Positions 1-8,626 of a DNA stretch of 32,262 nt are shown one piece after another. Within the stretch, counting starts at the first letter, position 1. Each line of letters starts with the position of its first letter. The notes below the pieces were generated by a model, which was not told where the DNA came from, searched no databases, and saw only the letters and a program-made list of their open reading frames with translations. Made by a program: the position numbers and the translations under genes. The stretch comes from Rhodospirillales bacterium (GTDB lineage: Bacteria; Pseudomonadota; Alphaproteobacteria; Acetobacterales; Acetobacteraceae): assembly GCA_025362815.1 (NCBI GenBank), contig JANYFG010000009.1:1-32262 (forward strand). The letters run 5' to 3'.

Positions 1-1017
1 GTGCGCCGAAGCGGCGTCCCACTGCACCGAGACCACGTCGCCGGTGCTGAAGGGCATGCGATCGAAGGCATCTTCCGGCACCAGCGAGACAAGCTCGCAA
101 CCGTCCTCCGCCCGCAGGTTCGCCTGGATCCAGGCGCCCTGGTATTCCACGTCCAGCACCGTCACGGGGGTACCGGCAGCGCCCGGCGCCTGGATCCGCA
201 TCCGGTCGCTGCGCACGGCAAGCGGACCCTGTGGCGTTTCGATCACATTGTGCCCGCCCATGAAGCGCGCGACGAAGGCGGTGCGTGGCCGGTTGAACAC
301 CTCGCGCGGCGTGCCCGTCTGTTCGATGCGCCCCGCATTCATCACCACCACCAGATCGGCCAGCGCCATCGCCTCCTCCTGGCCGTGCGTCACATGGATG
401 AAGGTGATGCCCAGCTCGCGCTGCAACCGCTTCAGCTCGGCGCGCATCCGAATGCGCAAAAACGGGTCGAGCGCCGAGAGCGGCTCATCGAGCAGCAGGA
501 TCTGCGGCTCGGTGATCAACGCCCGCGCCAGCGCCACACGCTGCTGTTGCCCACCGGAAAGTTGCGCCGGCTTGCGATCAGCGAACGCCTGCATCGCCAC
601 CAGATGCAGCAGCTCCATCGCCCGCCCATGGCGAACCTCCTTCGCCACACCCCGCATCTTCAGCGCGAATGCCACGTTGTCGCGCACGTTCAAATGCGGA
701 AACAAGGCATATGACTGGAACATCATCGCCGTTCCGCGCTGTGCCGGCGCCAGATCGGTCACGTTGTGGCCACCCAGGATCACGTCGCCGTCGGTCACGC
801 TTTCGTGGCCGGCGATCATCCGCAGGGTCGATGACTTGCCGCAGCCGGACGGGCCAAGCAGACAGCAATAGGTGCCCGCCGGGATGCGCAGATCGATCGC
901 GTCCACGGCCACGGCATCACCATAGCGCTTGGTCACCGCAACCAGATCGAGCTCGGCAGGTGGCCGCATGGAATGCACAGCTTTCCAGATTCTGTTCCGA
1001 CACGAAGCATCTTTCAT
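1..1017 (-). CDS. ABC transporter ATP-binding protein, PotA-like (3' end cut by window edge)
   Basis: This is the nucleotide-binding subunit of an importer of the spermidine/putrescine (PotA) or related type, acting on the cytoplasmic face of the inner membrane. Over 339 visible codons it shows Walker A GPSGCGKS near residue 55, Q-loop FQSYALFPH near 100, signature LSGGQQQR near 153, Walker B ILLLDEP near 174 and an H-loop His at 211. A C-terminal TOBE-like region follows and runs off the left edge. The H-loop reads VTHGQEEA where VTHDQEEA is usual. The ATG at 1017 is chosen because AAGGGGGAG sits about 6 bases upstream; an in-frame ATG at 969 lies nearer the conserved start but has a weaker ribosome site. 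Substrate-binding and permease partners are not in the window, so the substrate cannot be named. Confidence 0.9.
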   Translation of the reverse strand, partial: MKDASCRNRIWKAVHSMRPPAELDLVAVTKRYGDAVAVDAIDLRIPAGTYCCLLGPSGCGKSSTLRMIAGHESVTDGDVILGGHNVTDLAPAQRGTAMMFQSYALFPHLNVRDNVAFALKMRGVAKEVRHGRAMELLHLVAMQAFADRKPAQLSGGQQQRVALARALITEPQILLLDEPLSALDPFLRIRMRAELKRLQRELGITFIHVTHGQEEAMALADLVVVMNAGRIEQTGTPREVFNRPRTAFVARFMGGHNVIETPQGPLAVRSDRMRIQAPGAAGTPVTVLDVEYQGAWIQANLRAEDGCELVSLVPEDAFDRMPFSTGDVVSVQWDAASAH

Positions 1018-1040
1018 GCCACGCTCCCCCTTTCACCACC

Positions 1041-1056
1041 CCCGCCGCCCGGCGGG
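1041..1056. repeat. GC-rich inverted repeat between divergent genes
   Basis: CCCGCCG and CGGCGGG form 7-bp perfect arms around 2 bases (or 6-bp arms with a 4-base loop), in the 98-bp region between the divergent ABC ATPase and yghU genes. There is no T-run, so it is not a convincing terminator. It could be an operator or just GC-rich noise. Confidence 0.3.
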
Positions 1057-1115
1057 TGTGACGGCGAGCGGGCTTTGGGCCATGCTGGCGCCAACACCCA
1101 TCCGGAGCTTCGAAT

Positions 1116-2006
1116 ATGAGCAACCCGACAGGCGACAATCCGACCGACTACACCCCGCCCGCGATCTGGACCTGGAACAAGGCCAACGGCGGCCGCTTCG
1201 CCAGCACCAACCGCCCCATCGCCGGCGCCACCCACGACAAGGTGCTTCCGGTCGGCCGTCATCCGCTCCAGCTTTACTCGCTGGGCACCCCCAACGGCGT
1301 GAAGGTGACGGTCATGCTCGAGGAGCTGCTGGCGCTCGGCCATACCGGCGCCGAATACGACGCCTGGCTGATCAAGATCGGCGATGGCGACCAGTTCGGC
1401 AGCGGCTTCGTCGACATCAACCCGAACTCGAAGATCCCGGCTTTGCTCGACCGCAGCGGCCCCACCCCGATCCGGGTGTTCGAATCCGGCGCCATCCTCA
1501 TCCATCTCGCCGAGAAATTCGACGCGTTCCTGCCCACCGAGCCCGCCGCCCGGGCGGAATGCCTGTCATGGCTGTTCTGGCAGATGGGCAGCGCGCCCTA
1601 TCTCGGCGGCGGCTTCGGCCATTTCTACGCCTATGCGCCAACCAAGATGGAATACCCGATCGACCGCTTTGCCATGGAAGCCAAACGCCAGCTCGACGTG
1701 CTGGACCGCAGGCTCGCCGAACACGAATACCTCGCGGGCCCTGACTACACGATCGCCGATATCGCGGTCTGGCCGTGGTATGGCGGCATGGTGAAAGGCT
1801 GGATGTATGGTGCGGCCGAATTCCTACAGGTGCAGGAGTACAAGCACGTGCTGCGCTGGGCCGATGCCATCCACGTGCGACCCGCCGCCCAACGCGGCCG
1901 CATGGTCAACCGCATGAGCGGCGAGTTGTCGAGCCAGCTGCACGAGCGTCACGCGGCGTCCGACTTCGACACCAAGACGCAGGACAAGATCGCGCCCGCT
2001 TCATAG
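1116..2006 (+). CDS. yghU: Glutathione S-transferase family disulfide-bond oxidoreductase, YghU type
   Basis: This is a cytosolic glutathione transferase of the Nu class. The E. coli homologue YghU reduces disulfide bonds with glutathione. The 296-residue length is close to the family's roughly 290. An N-terminal extension (about residues 1-45) precedes the thioredoxin-fold domain, where LYSLGTPNGVKV carries the conserved TPNG turn used instead of a catalytic Cys. INPNSKIPAL and FESGAILIHLAEK are the glutathione-contacting motifs, and the helical C-terminal domain contains YTIADIAVWPWY. GGAG lies about 10 bases before the ATG. The gene stands alone, with 10 bp to the following ydbH-like gene, so partial co-transcription with it is possible. 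No odd features are seen. Confidence 0.92.
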   Translation: MSNPTGDNPTDYTPPAIWTWNKANGGRFASTNRPIAGATHDKVLPVGRHPLQLYSLGTPNGVKVTVMLEELLALGHTGAEYDAWLIKIGDGDQFGSGFVDINPNSKIPALLDRSGPTPIRVFESGAILIHLAEKFDAFLPTEPAARAECLSWLFWQMGSAPYLGGGFGHFYAYAPTKMEYPIDRFAMEAKRQLDVLDRRLAEHEYLAGPDYTIADIAVWPWYGGMVKGWMYGAAEFLQVQEYKHVLRWADAIHVRPAAQRGRMVNRMSGELSSQLHERHAASDFDTKTQDKIAPAS

Positions 2007-2016
2007 CGCACGCCAC

Positions 2017-3816
2017 ATGTCCCTCAAGCGCGCCGGTCTCGTCAGTGCCTTCGCCCTGGCGCTGACCGGCGCCCTCCTTTGGGCCACCAGGCTGCCTCTT
2101 GCGAATTTCGCCATCAAAACGCTTCTCGAGCGCCAAGGCATGGGCCCCGTCGCGCTGGAGGTCACCCGGCTCGATCCATCGGGCGCCCATTTTACGAATA
2201 TCAGCCTGCACGGCGCCGCCATTCAGGCATCGGGCCTCGATGTCACCTACAACCTCCGCGACCTCGGCCACGGTGTCGTGAGCGCGGTCGTGATCGACAG
2301 CCTGCTGGCACGCCTCGACGCCACTGGCGACTCCATAAAACTCGCCGGCGGCGATGCCATGACAGTCCCCGGCGGCCAGACGGGCGGGACAGCATGGCGT
2401 GTCGAATCCGTCAAATTGAATGACGCGCATGTGTCGCTCGCCACGCCCACCGGGCCGCTCGACGCCAGTTTCTCCACCACCCTGGCCATCGGCGGCAGCA
2501 CGTTCCGCACCAACGGCCTCACGCTCGATCTGTCGATGCCCCCGGTGGGCGGCCTGCATATCGTAGCCCCCAAACTGGCGCTGACCACCCCGGCCCGCGG
2601 CGGCATCGCGCTCGCATTCGACGATCTGGCCGTGCGGTCGAACGAATATCCCTGGGGCCTTTCCGCCATGGCAGGCGCGCTCACGTGGAGCGGCGGTGCG
2701 CTGGCCGTCACGCTCACGGCGGGCCTGCTCGCGAACGCCCAATCCCCCGCCATCGTCGTGCCGCTCGCCGTGAGCGGCAGCGCCACACTGGCGGGCCCGC
2801 TCGCCAGCTTCGATCTGCACGGCCGTGACAGCAGCGGCGTGATCGACCTCACCGTCGCCGGCACGCACAACCGCACATCCGGCGCCGGGCACGCCACCAT
2901 CGCCAGCCACCCCATCACCTTTCGCACGGGCGGGCTGCAACCGAAAACCCTGCTGCCCGCCGTGAGCGGGCTTCCCCCGCTGGCCGGCACGGTGTCCGTC
3001 TCCGGCGGCGTGTCGTGGCGCGACGCCGGCCTTACCCCCGCTTTGGTCGTCCACGTCACCGATGCGGCATTGGCCACACAGGGCATCGATCTCAGCAAGC
3101 TGCGCGGCGATATCACCCTGTCCGGCCTGGCCCCGCTCGCCACCGCAAGCGGCCAGATCCTGCGCGCGGTCATCACCAGCCCGGGCTTGCCCCCTACCGA
3201 GGCGGCCTTGGCCTTCCAGCTTCTGCCCACACAGACGCTGCACGTCCAAACCCTCGACCTCGCCGTGGCGGGCGGCCAGCTTTCAACATCGCCCTTCGAC
3301 CTCGACCCGCAAAACCCCAGCGTCGACACGCTGCTGTCCCTGCACGCGGTGGACATGGCAAAGCTCCTGGCTCTCATCGGCGTCGACGGTCTGGACGGCA
3401 CCGGCCACCTCGGCGGCGCCATCCAGCTACGCACGACGAAGGGCAAGCTTACCGTCACGAGCGGCCACCTGGCCGCAACCGAGCCTGGTGTGCTGCATCT
3501 GCGCGCCGACAGCCTGCCCAAGGAGATCACCGATGCCGGCGAAAGCGTGGCGCTGGTCGTGCAGGCACTGGCCGACTTCCACTACGATACGCTGTCCATC
3601 GACATCTCGACCGGCGCTAACGGTGCCGAAAAACCCGATTCAGGCGAGTTGGCGCTGGCCCTGAGGGGGAACAACCCCGCCTTGCTTGAAGGTCGCGCCT
3701 TCAATCTCAATATCAAGCTCGCAACCAATTTCGACCGCCTGATCGACATCGCCTTTAAAAGTATGCAAGCCGCACAAGCGCTTCTACAGCAGGCTGCAGG
3801 GAGAACCCGAAAATGA
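2017..3816 (+). CDS. ydbH: YdbH-like intermembrane lipid-transport bridge protein (short form)
   Basis: YdbH of E. coli is an AsmA-like protein anchored in the inner membrane that spans the periplasm and, with the lipoprotein YnbE, moves phospholipids to the outer membrane. Here one N-terminal membrane segment (about residues 5-24) is followed by a long stretch of alternating short beta-rich segments with many Gly, Thr and Leu, as expected of a repeating beta-groove. The call rests mainly on gene order: the next two genes are clearly YnbE- and YdbL-like and overlap it. The protein is 599 residues, against about 880 in E. coli, so the bridge would be shorter. Its stop overlaps the ynbE start (ATGA at 3813-3816). 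The ATG follows only 10 bp after yghU. Confidence 0.8.
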   Translation: MSLKRAGLVSAFALALTGALLWATRLPLANFAIKTLLERQGMGPVALEVTRLDPSGAHFTNISLHGAAIQASGLDVTYNLRDLGHGVVSAVVIDSLLARLDATGDSIKLAGGDAMTVPGGQTGGTAWRVESVKLNDAHVSLATPTGPLDASFSTTLAIGGSTFRTNGLTLDLSMPPVGGLHIVAPKLALTTPARGGIALAFDDLAVRSNEYPWGLSAMAGALTWSGGALAVTLTAGLLANAQSPAIVVPLAVSGSATLAGPLASFDLHGRDSSGVIDLTVAGTHNRTSGAGHATIASHPITFRTGGLQPKTLLPAVSGLPPLAGTVSVSGGVSWRDAGLTPALVVHVTDAALATQGIDLSKLRGDITLSGLAPLATASGQILRAVITSPGLPPTEAALAFQLLPTQTLHVQTLDLAVAGGQLSTSPFDLDPQNPSVDTLLSLHAVDMAKLLALIGVDGLDGTGHLGGAIQLRTTKGKLTVTSGHLAATEPGVLHLRADSLPKEITDAGESVALVVQALADFHYDTLSIDISTGANGAEKPDSGELALALRGNNPALLEGRAFNLNIKLATNFDRLIDIAFKSMQAAQALLQQAAGRTRK

Positions 3817-4010
3817 CCACCGGCTTGCGCGCCTATCCCTGGGCGCTGGGGCTTTTGCCGCTGATGATGGCGGCCTGCTCTCCCACCGTGAAACTGCAGG
3901 CGCCCAGCGAGCCCATCACCATCAACCTCAACATCAAACTGGATGCGGATGTCCGCCTCCGCGTGGAAGAGAAGGCCAAGCAAGATGTCGCAACCAAGCC
4001 GATTTTCTAG
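3813..4010 (+). CDS. ynbE: YnbE-like outer-membrane lipoprotein
   Basis: This 65-residue lipoprotein is the partner of YdbH. In E. coli, YnbE multimers form the outer-membrane end of the YdbH bridge by beta-strand stacking. A short N-terminal hydrophobic signal ends in a lipobox, MAAC, with Cys22 as the predicted lipidated residue. The mature part contains the family-typical stretch PSEPITINLNIKLDADV. The ATG overlaps the ydbH stop codon (ATGA), indicating translational coupling, and the 3' end overlaps the start of ydbL by 26 bases. The length matches the E. coli protein (about 61 residues). Confidence 0.88.
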   Translation: MTTGLRAYPWALGLLPLMMAACSPTVKLQAPSEPITINLNIKLDADVRLRVEEKAKQDVATKPIF

Positions 4011-4350
4011 CCTGCGCCGCACCGCGCACGCCCTGCTGGCGGCTGCCGTGCTGGGCCTTTCACCGCTCGCCGCCCACGCGCAGGCCCGCCCGCTCGATTC
4101 CCTGCGCGCCCAGGGTGTGGTCGGCGAGCGATATGACGGGTTCGCCGCCGTGCACGGCGCCGCCAGCCCAGACGTCACCGACCTGCTGGCCCGCGTCAAC
4201 GCCGAGCGCCGCACCCTCTACGAGCAGAACGCCGCATCGCAAAACGCCCCCGCGGCGGCGATCGGCAGGGTCTACGCGCAGGAAATCATGAAATCGGCGC
4301 CGGCCAAAACCTGGTTCCTCTCCGAATCCGGCCAGTGGGCGCAGAAATAA
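3985..4350 (+). CDS. ydbL: YdbL-like periplasmic protein (DUF1318)
   Basis: This is the third member of the ydbH-ynbE-ydbL operon. In E. coli, YdbL is a periplasmic chaperone-like factor that keeps YnbE from over-multimerising. The 121-residue protein has a signal peptide with a hydrophobic core at about residues 12-25 and a cleavage site AHAQA near residue 30. A DUF1318-type body follows, with repeated Arg/Ala/Val segments (LARVNAERRTLYEQ) and IGRVYAQEIM. The ATG at 3985 is favoured over an upstream in-frame ATG at 3943 because the signal peptide then sits at the N-terminus and GAAGG lies upstream. It overlaps the end of ynbE in another frame, which implies coupled translation. It ends 27 bp from the convergent next gene, with no clear terminator. 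Confidence 0.85.
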   Translation: MSQPSRFSSLRRTAHALLAAAVLGLSPLAAHAQARPLDSLRAQGVVGERYDGFAAVHGAASPDVTDLLARVNAERRTLYEQNAASQNAPAAAIGRVYAQEIMKSAPAKTWFLSESGQWAQK

Positions 4351-4377
4351 CCCGGTCGCGCCGCTCAACTTGGCTGC

Positions 4378-5418
4378 TCACCCGGCAATCTCTACCCACC
4401 CGCCACGACGGGCACTTTCGGCGATGGCCTCCAGTCCCAACGCCACGTCGACCGATTCCGCCTCGCTCGCGCCGTTCCACAACGCGGCGCCGTCGCGGAT
4501 CATGCGCGCGAAAGACTCCCCCTCCGCGCGAAATCCGTCTCCGCCTTCCAGCTCAATCGTCTCGAACGGCACGCTGCCGGGTATGCCACGCTTGATCCGC
4601 AGGCTCAGCCCACCCTCCGCCGGCGCGTGGTTGGCATAGTTGGTCTCGATCACGCCCGTGGACCCCACGATCACGGCATGGCGGTGAAACGCGGTGGACA
4701 TCGTGCTGCTTAACTGCCCGATGGCGCCAGACGGAAATTCCAGGATCGCCACCACCGTCTGATCCACGCCTGCCGCGGTGAACCGCCCCGTCGCGAAGGC
4801 GCGCACAGGCCGCTCCCCCACCGCGATGCGCAACATGCTCATCGCATACGTGCCGGCGTCGAGCAGTCCGCCGCCGCCCCGCAAGGGGTCGAGCCGGATA
4901 TTGGCGGGGTCGCCCAGCGCCGCGCCGTCCGGCGACAGCAATCCAAAGCCGAACGCCGCCGTCGCAAGCTGCACCTTGCCGATGGCGCCTTCGGCCAACA
5001 GCGCGCGGGTGCGCAGCGTCTGCGGTTGCGACATATACGGATACGCCTCCACCACGTGCACGCCATGCGCCCGACCGGCCTCGAACATCGCCCGCGCATC
5101 CTCAGCACCCACGGCCATCGGCTTTTCGCACAGCACATGCTTTCCGGCCTCGGCCGCCTTGATCGCCCATTCGGCATGCATATCGTTGGGCAACGGAACA
5201 TAGATCGCCTCGATCGCGGGATCCGCGAGAAGCGCCTCATATGAACCATGATGCCGGGCGATCCCCATTTCGGTCGCGAACGCTGCGGCCTTGTCGGCAC
5301 TGCGGCTCGCCACCGCCTCGACCGTGGCCAGTGCCGATCCCGCCATGCCGCGAATGAAAGACCGCGCGATGTTGGCGGCCCCCAGAATGCCGTAGCGGAC
5401 GGGCGACATCGCAACCAT
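4378..5418 (-). CDS. Gfo/Idh/MocA family oxidoreductase (A)
   Basis: This is an NAD(P)-dependent sugar or polyol dehydrogenase of 346 residues. The N-terminal Rossmann fold begins YGILGAANIA (about residues 9-18). The family motif CEKP is at about 97-100, with the catalytic Lys at 99. The C-terminal alpha/beta domain has GGGLLDAGTYAM, giving Asp187 and Tyr191; this Asp...Tyr pattern resembles the glucose-fructose oxidoreductase and dihydrodiol dehydrogenase branch rather than the Asp...His of inositol dehydrogenase. The ATG at 5418 is chosen because AGGAG lies 7 bases upstream; a longer reading from 5484 adds 22 residues with no family match. It is divergent from the CUT1 sugar ABC operon across a shared 152-bp control region, which links it to the same pathway. 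The substrate is unknown. Confidence 0.9.
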   Translation of the reverse strand: MVAMSPVRYGILGAANIARSFIRGMAGSALATVEAVASRSADKAAAFATEMGIARHHGSYEALLADPAIEAIYVPLPNDMHAEWAIKAAEAGKHVLCEKPMAVGAEDARAMFEAGRAHGVHVVEAYPYMSQPQTLRTRALLAEGAIGKVQLATAAFGFGLLSPDGAALGDPANIRLDPLRGGGGLLDAGTYAMSMLRIAVGERPVRAFATGRFTAAGVDQTVVAILEFPSGAIGQLSSTMSTAFHRHAVIVGSTGVIETNYANHAPAEGGLSLRIKRGIPGSVPFETIELEGGDGFRAEGESFARMIRDGAALWNGASEAESVDVALGLEAIAESARRGGWVEIAG

Positions 5419-5498
5419 GCAAATCTCCTGCGTGAAAGCGCCCACCGAAAGCGCCATGCCGCAGCAATAGACCACCTGAAACACCTTGTAAGCAGCTC

Positions 5499-5512
5499 TG
5501 CAATCGATTACA
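5499..5512. promoter_or_regulatory. LacI/GalR-type operator-like palindrome in divergent promoter region
   Basis: TGCAATCGATTACA is an imperfect palindrome centred on CG; its reverse complement is TGTAATCGATTGCA, so only one symmetric pair of positions differs. The A/T-flanked central CG is the hallmark of LacI-family operators. It lies in the 152-bp region between the divergent Gfo/Idh/MocA gene and the sugar ABC operon. A possible -35 is TTGTAA at 5486-5491, and A/T-rich TAAGCATAAG starts at 5516. A second small inverted repeat, ACCGGC-ATCAA-GCCGGT (5535-5551), lies in the leader of the ABC operon. No LacI-type gene is in the window. Confidence 0.45.
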
Positions 5513-5570
5513 CGCTAAGCATAAGAAATCAGCAACCGGCATCAAGCCGGTGCAAGCAGGGGAATTGCCC

Positions 5571-6821
5571 ATGATCCGTTCGGCCACGGCCCTAGCCGGA
5601 ATCCTCACCCTTCTCGCCACCACCGCCCACGCGCAGGCACCTTCCGCCACGCCCGCGCGCGCCGAGGTCATCCATTGGTGGACCTCCGCCGGCGAATCGG
5701 CCTCGCTGAAGGTCTTCGCCGACGCCTTCACCAAGGCCGGCGGCACCTGGGTGGACAACGCCATCGCCGGCGGCGCCAACGCCCGCGCCGCCGCCATCAA
5801 CCGCACCGTGGGTGGCGATCCGCCCACAGCCATGCAGTTCAACACCGGCAAACAATTCGACGACCTGGTTGAGAACAATCTGCTCGCCAATGTCGATGCA
5901 TTGGCCAAGGCCGAGAACTGGGCCGCCGTCATGCCGCCGCCGATCCTCGCCGCCGTCACGCGTGATGGCCATCAATACGCGGTGCCGGTCAACATTCACG
6001 GCCAGAACTGGTTCTTCTTCTCCAACCCCGCGCTCGCCAGGGCCGGTGCCACCAGTCCGCAAAACTGGACAGATCTGTTCACGGTTCTCGACAAGCTCAA
6101 GGCCGCCGGCATCACGCCGTTGGCCTTCAGCGGCCAGAAAACCTGGGAGCGCGGCCTGTTCAACACCACGCTGGTGGGCGTGGGCGGAGCGGACATGTTC
6201 GCCCGCTTCTGGGGCAAGCGGGACGTGGCGATGCTCAAGACCGCCGAATTCCGCAAGGTCATCGATACATATCGCAAGCTGCACGCCTATGTCGACGCCG
6301 GCAGTCCCGGCCGCAACTGGAACGATGCCACCACGCTGGTCATCCAGGGCAAGGCCGGCATGCAGGTGATGGGCGACTGGGCCAAGGGCGAATTCACCGC
6401 CGCCGGCCAGATCGCGGGCAAGGATTACGGCTGCACCGTGCTATCGGACAGCGGCACCAGCTACCTGATGGGCGGCGACGTGTTCGCCTTTCCCAAGCCG
6501 AAAAATGCCGAGGTCGCCCGCGCCCAGTCCATTATGGAAAAGGCGATGACCGACCCTGCCACCCAGGCCGCCTTTTCAGCCAAGAAAGGCTCGATCCCGG
6601 CGCGCCAGGACGCCGATGTCTCCGGGCTCGATGAGTGCGCGCGCAAGGCCCATGGCTGGCTGCAGGACGTGAAGGCGCAGGTGCCCGCCAACGAGTTGCT
6701 GTCGCCGCCCGCCGTCACCGGTGCCATCGAGGATCTCGTCAGCCAGTTCTGGAACGACCCCAGCATGACGCCCGAGGTGCTGACGGCCAAGATCGGCGCT
6801 GTTTTCAGCCAGTCGTTCTGA
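5571..6821 (+). CDS. CUT1 ABC transporter, extracellular sugar-binding protein
   Basis: This is the periplasmic solute-binding protein (family 1) that delivers a carbohydrate to the permease pair encoded next. It has 416 residues. The Sec signal peptide has a hydrophobic core at about residues 5-18 and a predicted cut after AHA (residue 21). The mature protein opens with VIHWWTSAGES, the typical start of glucose/mannose-type binding proteins such as GtsA, and continues with the family-like VPVNIHGQNWFFF and GKAGMQVMGDWAKGEF. The ATG at 5571 follows AGGGGA by about 7 bases; an upstream in-frame start at 5550 would spoil the signal peptide. It is the first gene of an operon running at least to 13856, downstream of the operator-like palindrome. 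The sugar is not identifiable from sequence. Confidence 0.9.
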   Translation: MIRSATALAGILTLLATTAHAQAPSATPARAEVIHWWTSAGESASLKVFADAFTKAGGTWVDNAIAGGANARAAAINRTVGGDPPTAMQFNTGKQFDDLVENNLLANVDALAKAENWAAVMPPPILAAVTRDGHQYAVPVNIHGQNWFFFSNPALARAGATSPQNWTDLFTVLDKLKAAGITPLAFSGQKTWERGLFNTTLVGVGGADMFARFWGKRDVAMLKTAEFRKVIDTYRKLHAYVDAGSPGRNWNDATTLVIQGKAGMQVMGDWAKGEFTAAGQIAGKDYGCTVLSDSGTSYLMGGDVFAFPKPKNAEVARAQSIMEKAMTDPATQAAFSAKKGSIPARQDADVSGLDECARKAHGWLQDVKAQVPANELLSPPAVTGAIEDLVSQFWNDPSMTPEVLTAKIGAVFSQSF

Positions 6822-6825
6822 TCCG

Positions 6826-7728
6826 ATGGTGGCTGCGGCCAAACGGCTTCGGATCGGGTCCCGGCTGCCGGCGCAGATCGCGCTGGCGCCGGCGCTGCTC
6901 ATCGCGCTGGTGCTGTATTGCGGCACCACAAGCTGGACCGTGTGGATCTCGCTGACCAGCTCTCGCATGTTGCCGAACAGCGTGTTCGTGGGGCTGCGGC
7001 AGTACGACGTGCTGGCCAACAACGACCGTTGGCTCGCGTCGATCGCGAACATCGCAACCTTCGGCGCCCTGTTCATGACGGCGGCACTCACCATCGGCTT
7101 TCTGCTCGCTGCCATGATCGACCAGAAAGTGCGCGCCGAAAGCCTGCTTCGTTCGGTTTTTCTGTATCCCTTCTCGATGTCCTTCATCGTCACCGGCCTC
7201 GCCTGGCGCTGGATGCTGGACCCCACGCTGGGTTTTGAAAAACTGCTGCACGACATCGGTTTCGCCGACGCGCATTTCGACTGGATCGTGCGGCCGGACA
7301 GGGTGATCTACACCCTCGTCATCGCCTCGGTCTGGCATGCGGCGGGATTGGTGATGGCCATCATGTTGGCGGGATTGCGCGGCGTGGACCGCGAGATCTG
7401 GAACGCGGCCCGGGTGGATGGTCTGCCCACCTGGCGCATCTTCGTCTTCATCATCATTCCCATGATGCGCGGCAGCTTCGCCACCGCTTGCGTGCTGCTC
7501 GCCACAAGCGTTGTCAAACTCTACGATCTCTCCGTGGCCATGACCAATGGCGGCCCCGGAATCGCCTCCGAGGTGCCGGCCAAGTTCGTGATGGACTACC
7601 TGTTCGAACGCGGCAATCTGGCGTTGGCCACCGCAGCGGCCACCACCATGTTGATCACCGTGGTGGTGGTGGTGGCGCCCTGGTATCATTGGCAAGGCCG
7701 CAAGGCCCGCATGGCCGGTATCGCGTGA
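6826..7728 (+). CDS. CUT1 ABC transporter permease, MalF/UgpA type
   Basis: This is one of two inner-membrane subunits of the sugar importer, 300 residues long. Several hydrophobic segments are visible, starting with one near residues 15-32 and another near 70-92. The cytoplasmic EAA loop that contacts the ATPase is present at about residues 186-207 (NAARVDGLPTWRIF followed by IIPMM). It begins 5 bases after the binding-protein stop, and its TGA overlaps the GTG of the next permease (GTGA at 7725-7728). Gene order binding protein, MalF-type, MalG-type, ATPase is the classical CUT1 arrangement. Confidence 0.9.
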   Translation: MVAAAKRLRIGSRLPAQIALAPALLIALVLYCGTTSWTVWISLTSSRMLPNSVFVGLRQYDVLANNDRWLASIANIATFGALFMTAALTIGFLLAAMIDQKVRAESLLRSVFLYPFSMSFIVTGLAWRWMLDPTLGFEKLLHDIGFADAHFDWIVRPDRVIYTLVIASVWHAAGLVMAIMLAGLRGVDREIWNAARVDGLPTWRIFVFIIIPMMRGSFATACVLLATSVVKLYDLSVAMTNGGPGIASEVPAKFVMDYLFERGNLALATAAATTMLITVVVVVAPWYHWQGRKARMAGIA

Positions 7729-8621
7729 GCACCCCACGCGCAAGCCGCCACCCCAGCGGTCGCAGGCCAAAGCGGCTCAGCCCTAGCCGCGTCGGGCTTT
7801 ACGCCTTCCTCTTGATCACAGCTCTGTTCTTTCTCACGCCGCTCTACGTCATGCTGGTCACGTCGCTGAAACCAATGGCCGAGATCCGCCTCGGGAACAT
7901 CATGTCGCTGCCGGCCGCACCCACCCTTGATGCCTGGACCACGGCCTGGTCCAGGGCCTGCACCGGGCTGTCCTGCAACGGCATCAGCGCCGGGTTCTGG
8001 AATTCCATCCGCATCCTGGTGCCCAGCGTCATCGTGTCCATCATGGTGGGCGCCACCACCGGCTATGCCATGTCGTTCTGGCGGCCGCGCGGCGCCAAGC
8101 TGCTGTTCGCGGCGCTGATGGTGGTTGCCTTCATCCCCTACCAGGTCTTCATCTACCCGCTGGTGCGCATCTTCTCCCAGGTCGGCATCGCCAACTCGCT
8201 GGCGGGCATCGTGCTGGTGCACACCGTCTTCGGCCTGCCCACGATGACGCTTCTGTTCCGCAACCATTTCGCCTCGCTGCCGCTCGAGCTATTCAAGGCG
8301 GCGCGCGTCGATGGTGCCGGATTCTGGCGGATCTTTCTGCAGATCATGATGCCGATGGCGGTGCCCATCGCGGTTGTCGCCGTCATCTTGCAGGTCACCG
8401 GCATCTGGAACGACTTCATCCTGGGCCTGGTCTTCGCCGGGCGGGACAATCTGCCGATGACGGTGCAGCTGAACAACGTCGTCAACACCACGCAGGGCGA
8501 GCGCACGTACAACGTCGACATGGCGGCCACCCTTCTCACCGCCCTGGTGCCGCTATGCGTCTATTTCGTCTCCGGCCGCTGGTTCGTGCGCGGCATCGCC
8601 GCCGGTGCCGTCAAAGGATGA
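7725..8621 (+). CDS. CUT1 ABC transporter permease, MalG/UgpE type
   Basis: This is the second inner-membrane subunit, 298 residues, pairing with the preceding permease. The N-terminal basic stretch (about residues 4-22) is followed by a membrane segment LYAFLLITALFFLTPLYVM, then further segments. The EAA loop is at about residues 187-208 (FKAARVDGAGFWRIF then MMPMA). The GTG at 7725 is chosen because it forms a GTGA overlap with the previous stop and no closer ATG gives a full first membrane segment. The short insert DAWTTAWSRACTGLSCNGIS before the second segment, with two cysteines, is typical of glucose/mannose-type permeases. Confidence 0.9.
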   Translation: MSTPRASRHPSGRRPKRLSPSRVGLYAFLLITALFFLTPLYVMLVTSLKPMAEIRLGNIMSLPAAPTLDAWTTAWSRACTGLSCNGISAGFWNSIRILVPSVIVSIMVGATTGYAMSFWRPRGAKLLFAALMVVAFIPYQVFIYPLVRIFSQVGIANSLAGIVLVHTVFGLPTMTLLFRNHFASLPLELFKAARVDGAGFWRIFLQIMMPMAVPIAVVAVILQVTGIWNDFILGLVFAGRDNLPMTVQLNNVVNTTQGERTYNVDMAATLLTALVPLCVYFVSGRWFVRGIAAGAVKG

Positions 8622-8626
8622 CCGTC

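Noticed and set aside
1906-3249. 447-codon minus-strand frame opposite the ydbH-like gene
   Set aside because: The plus-strand gene fits an operon with ynbE and ydbL; the antisense frame is Gly/Arg/Gln-rich without motifs.
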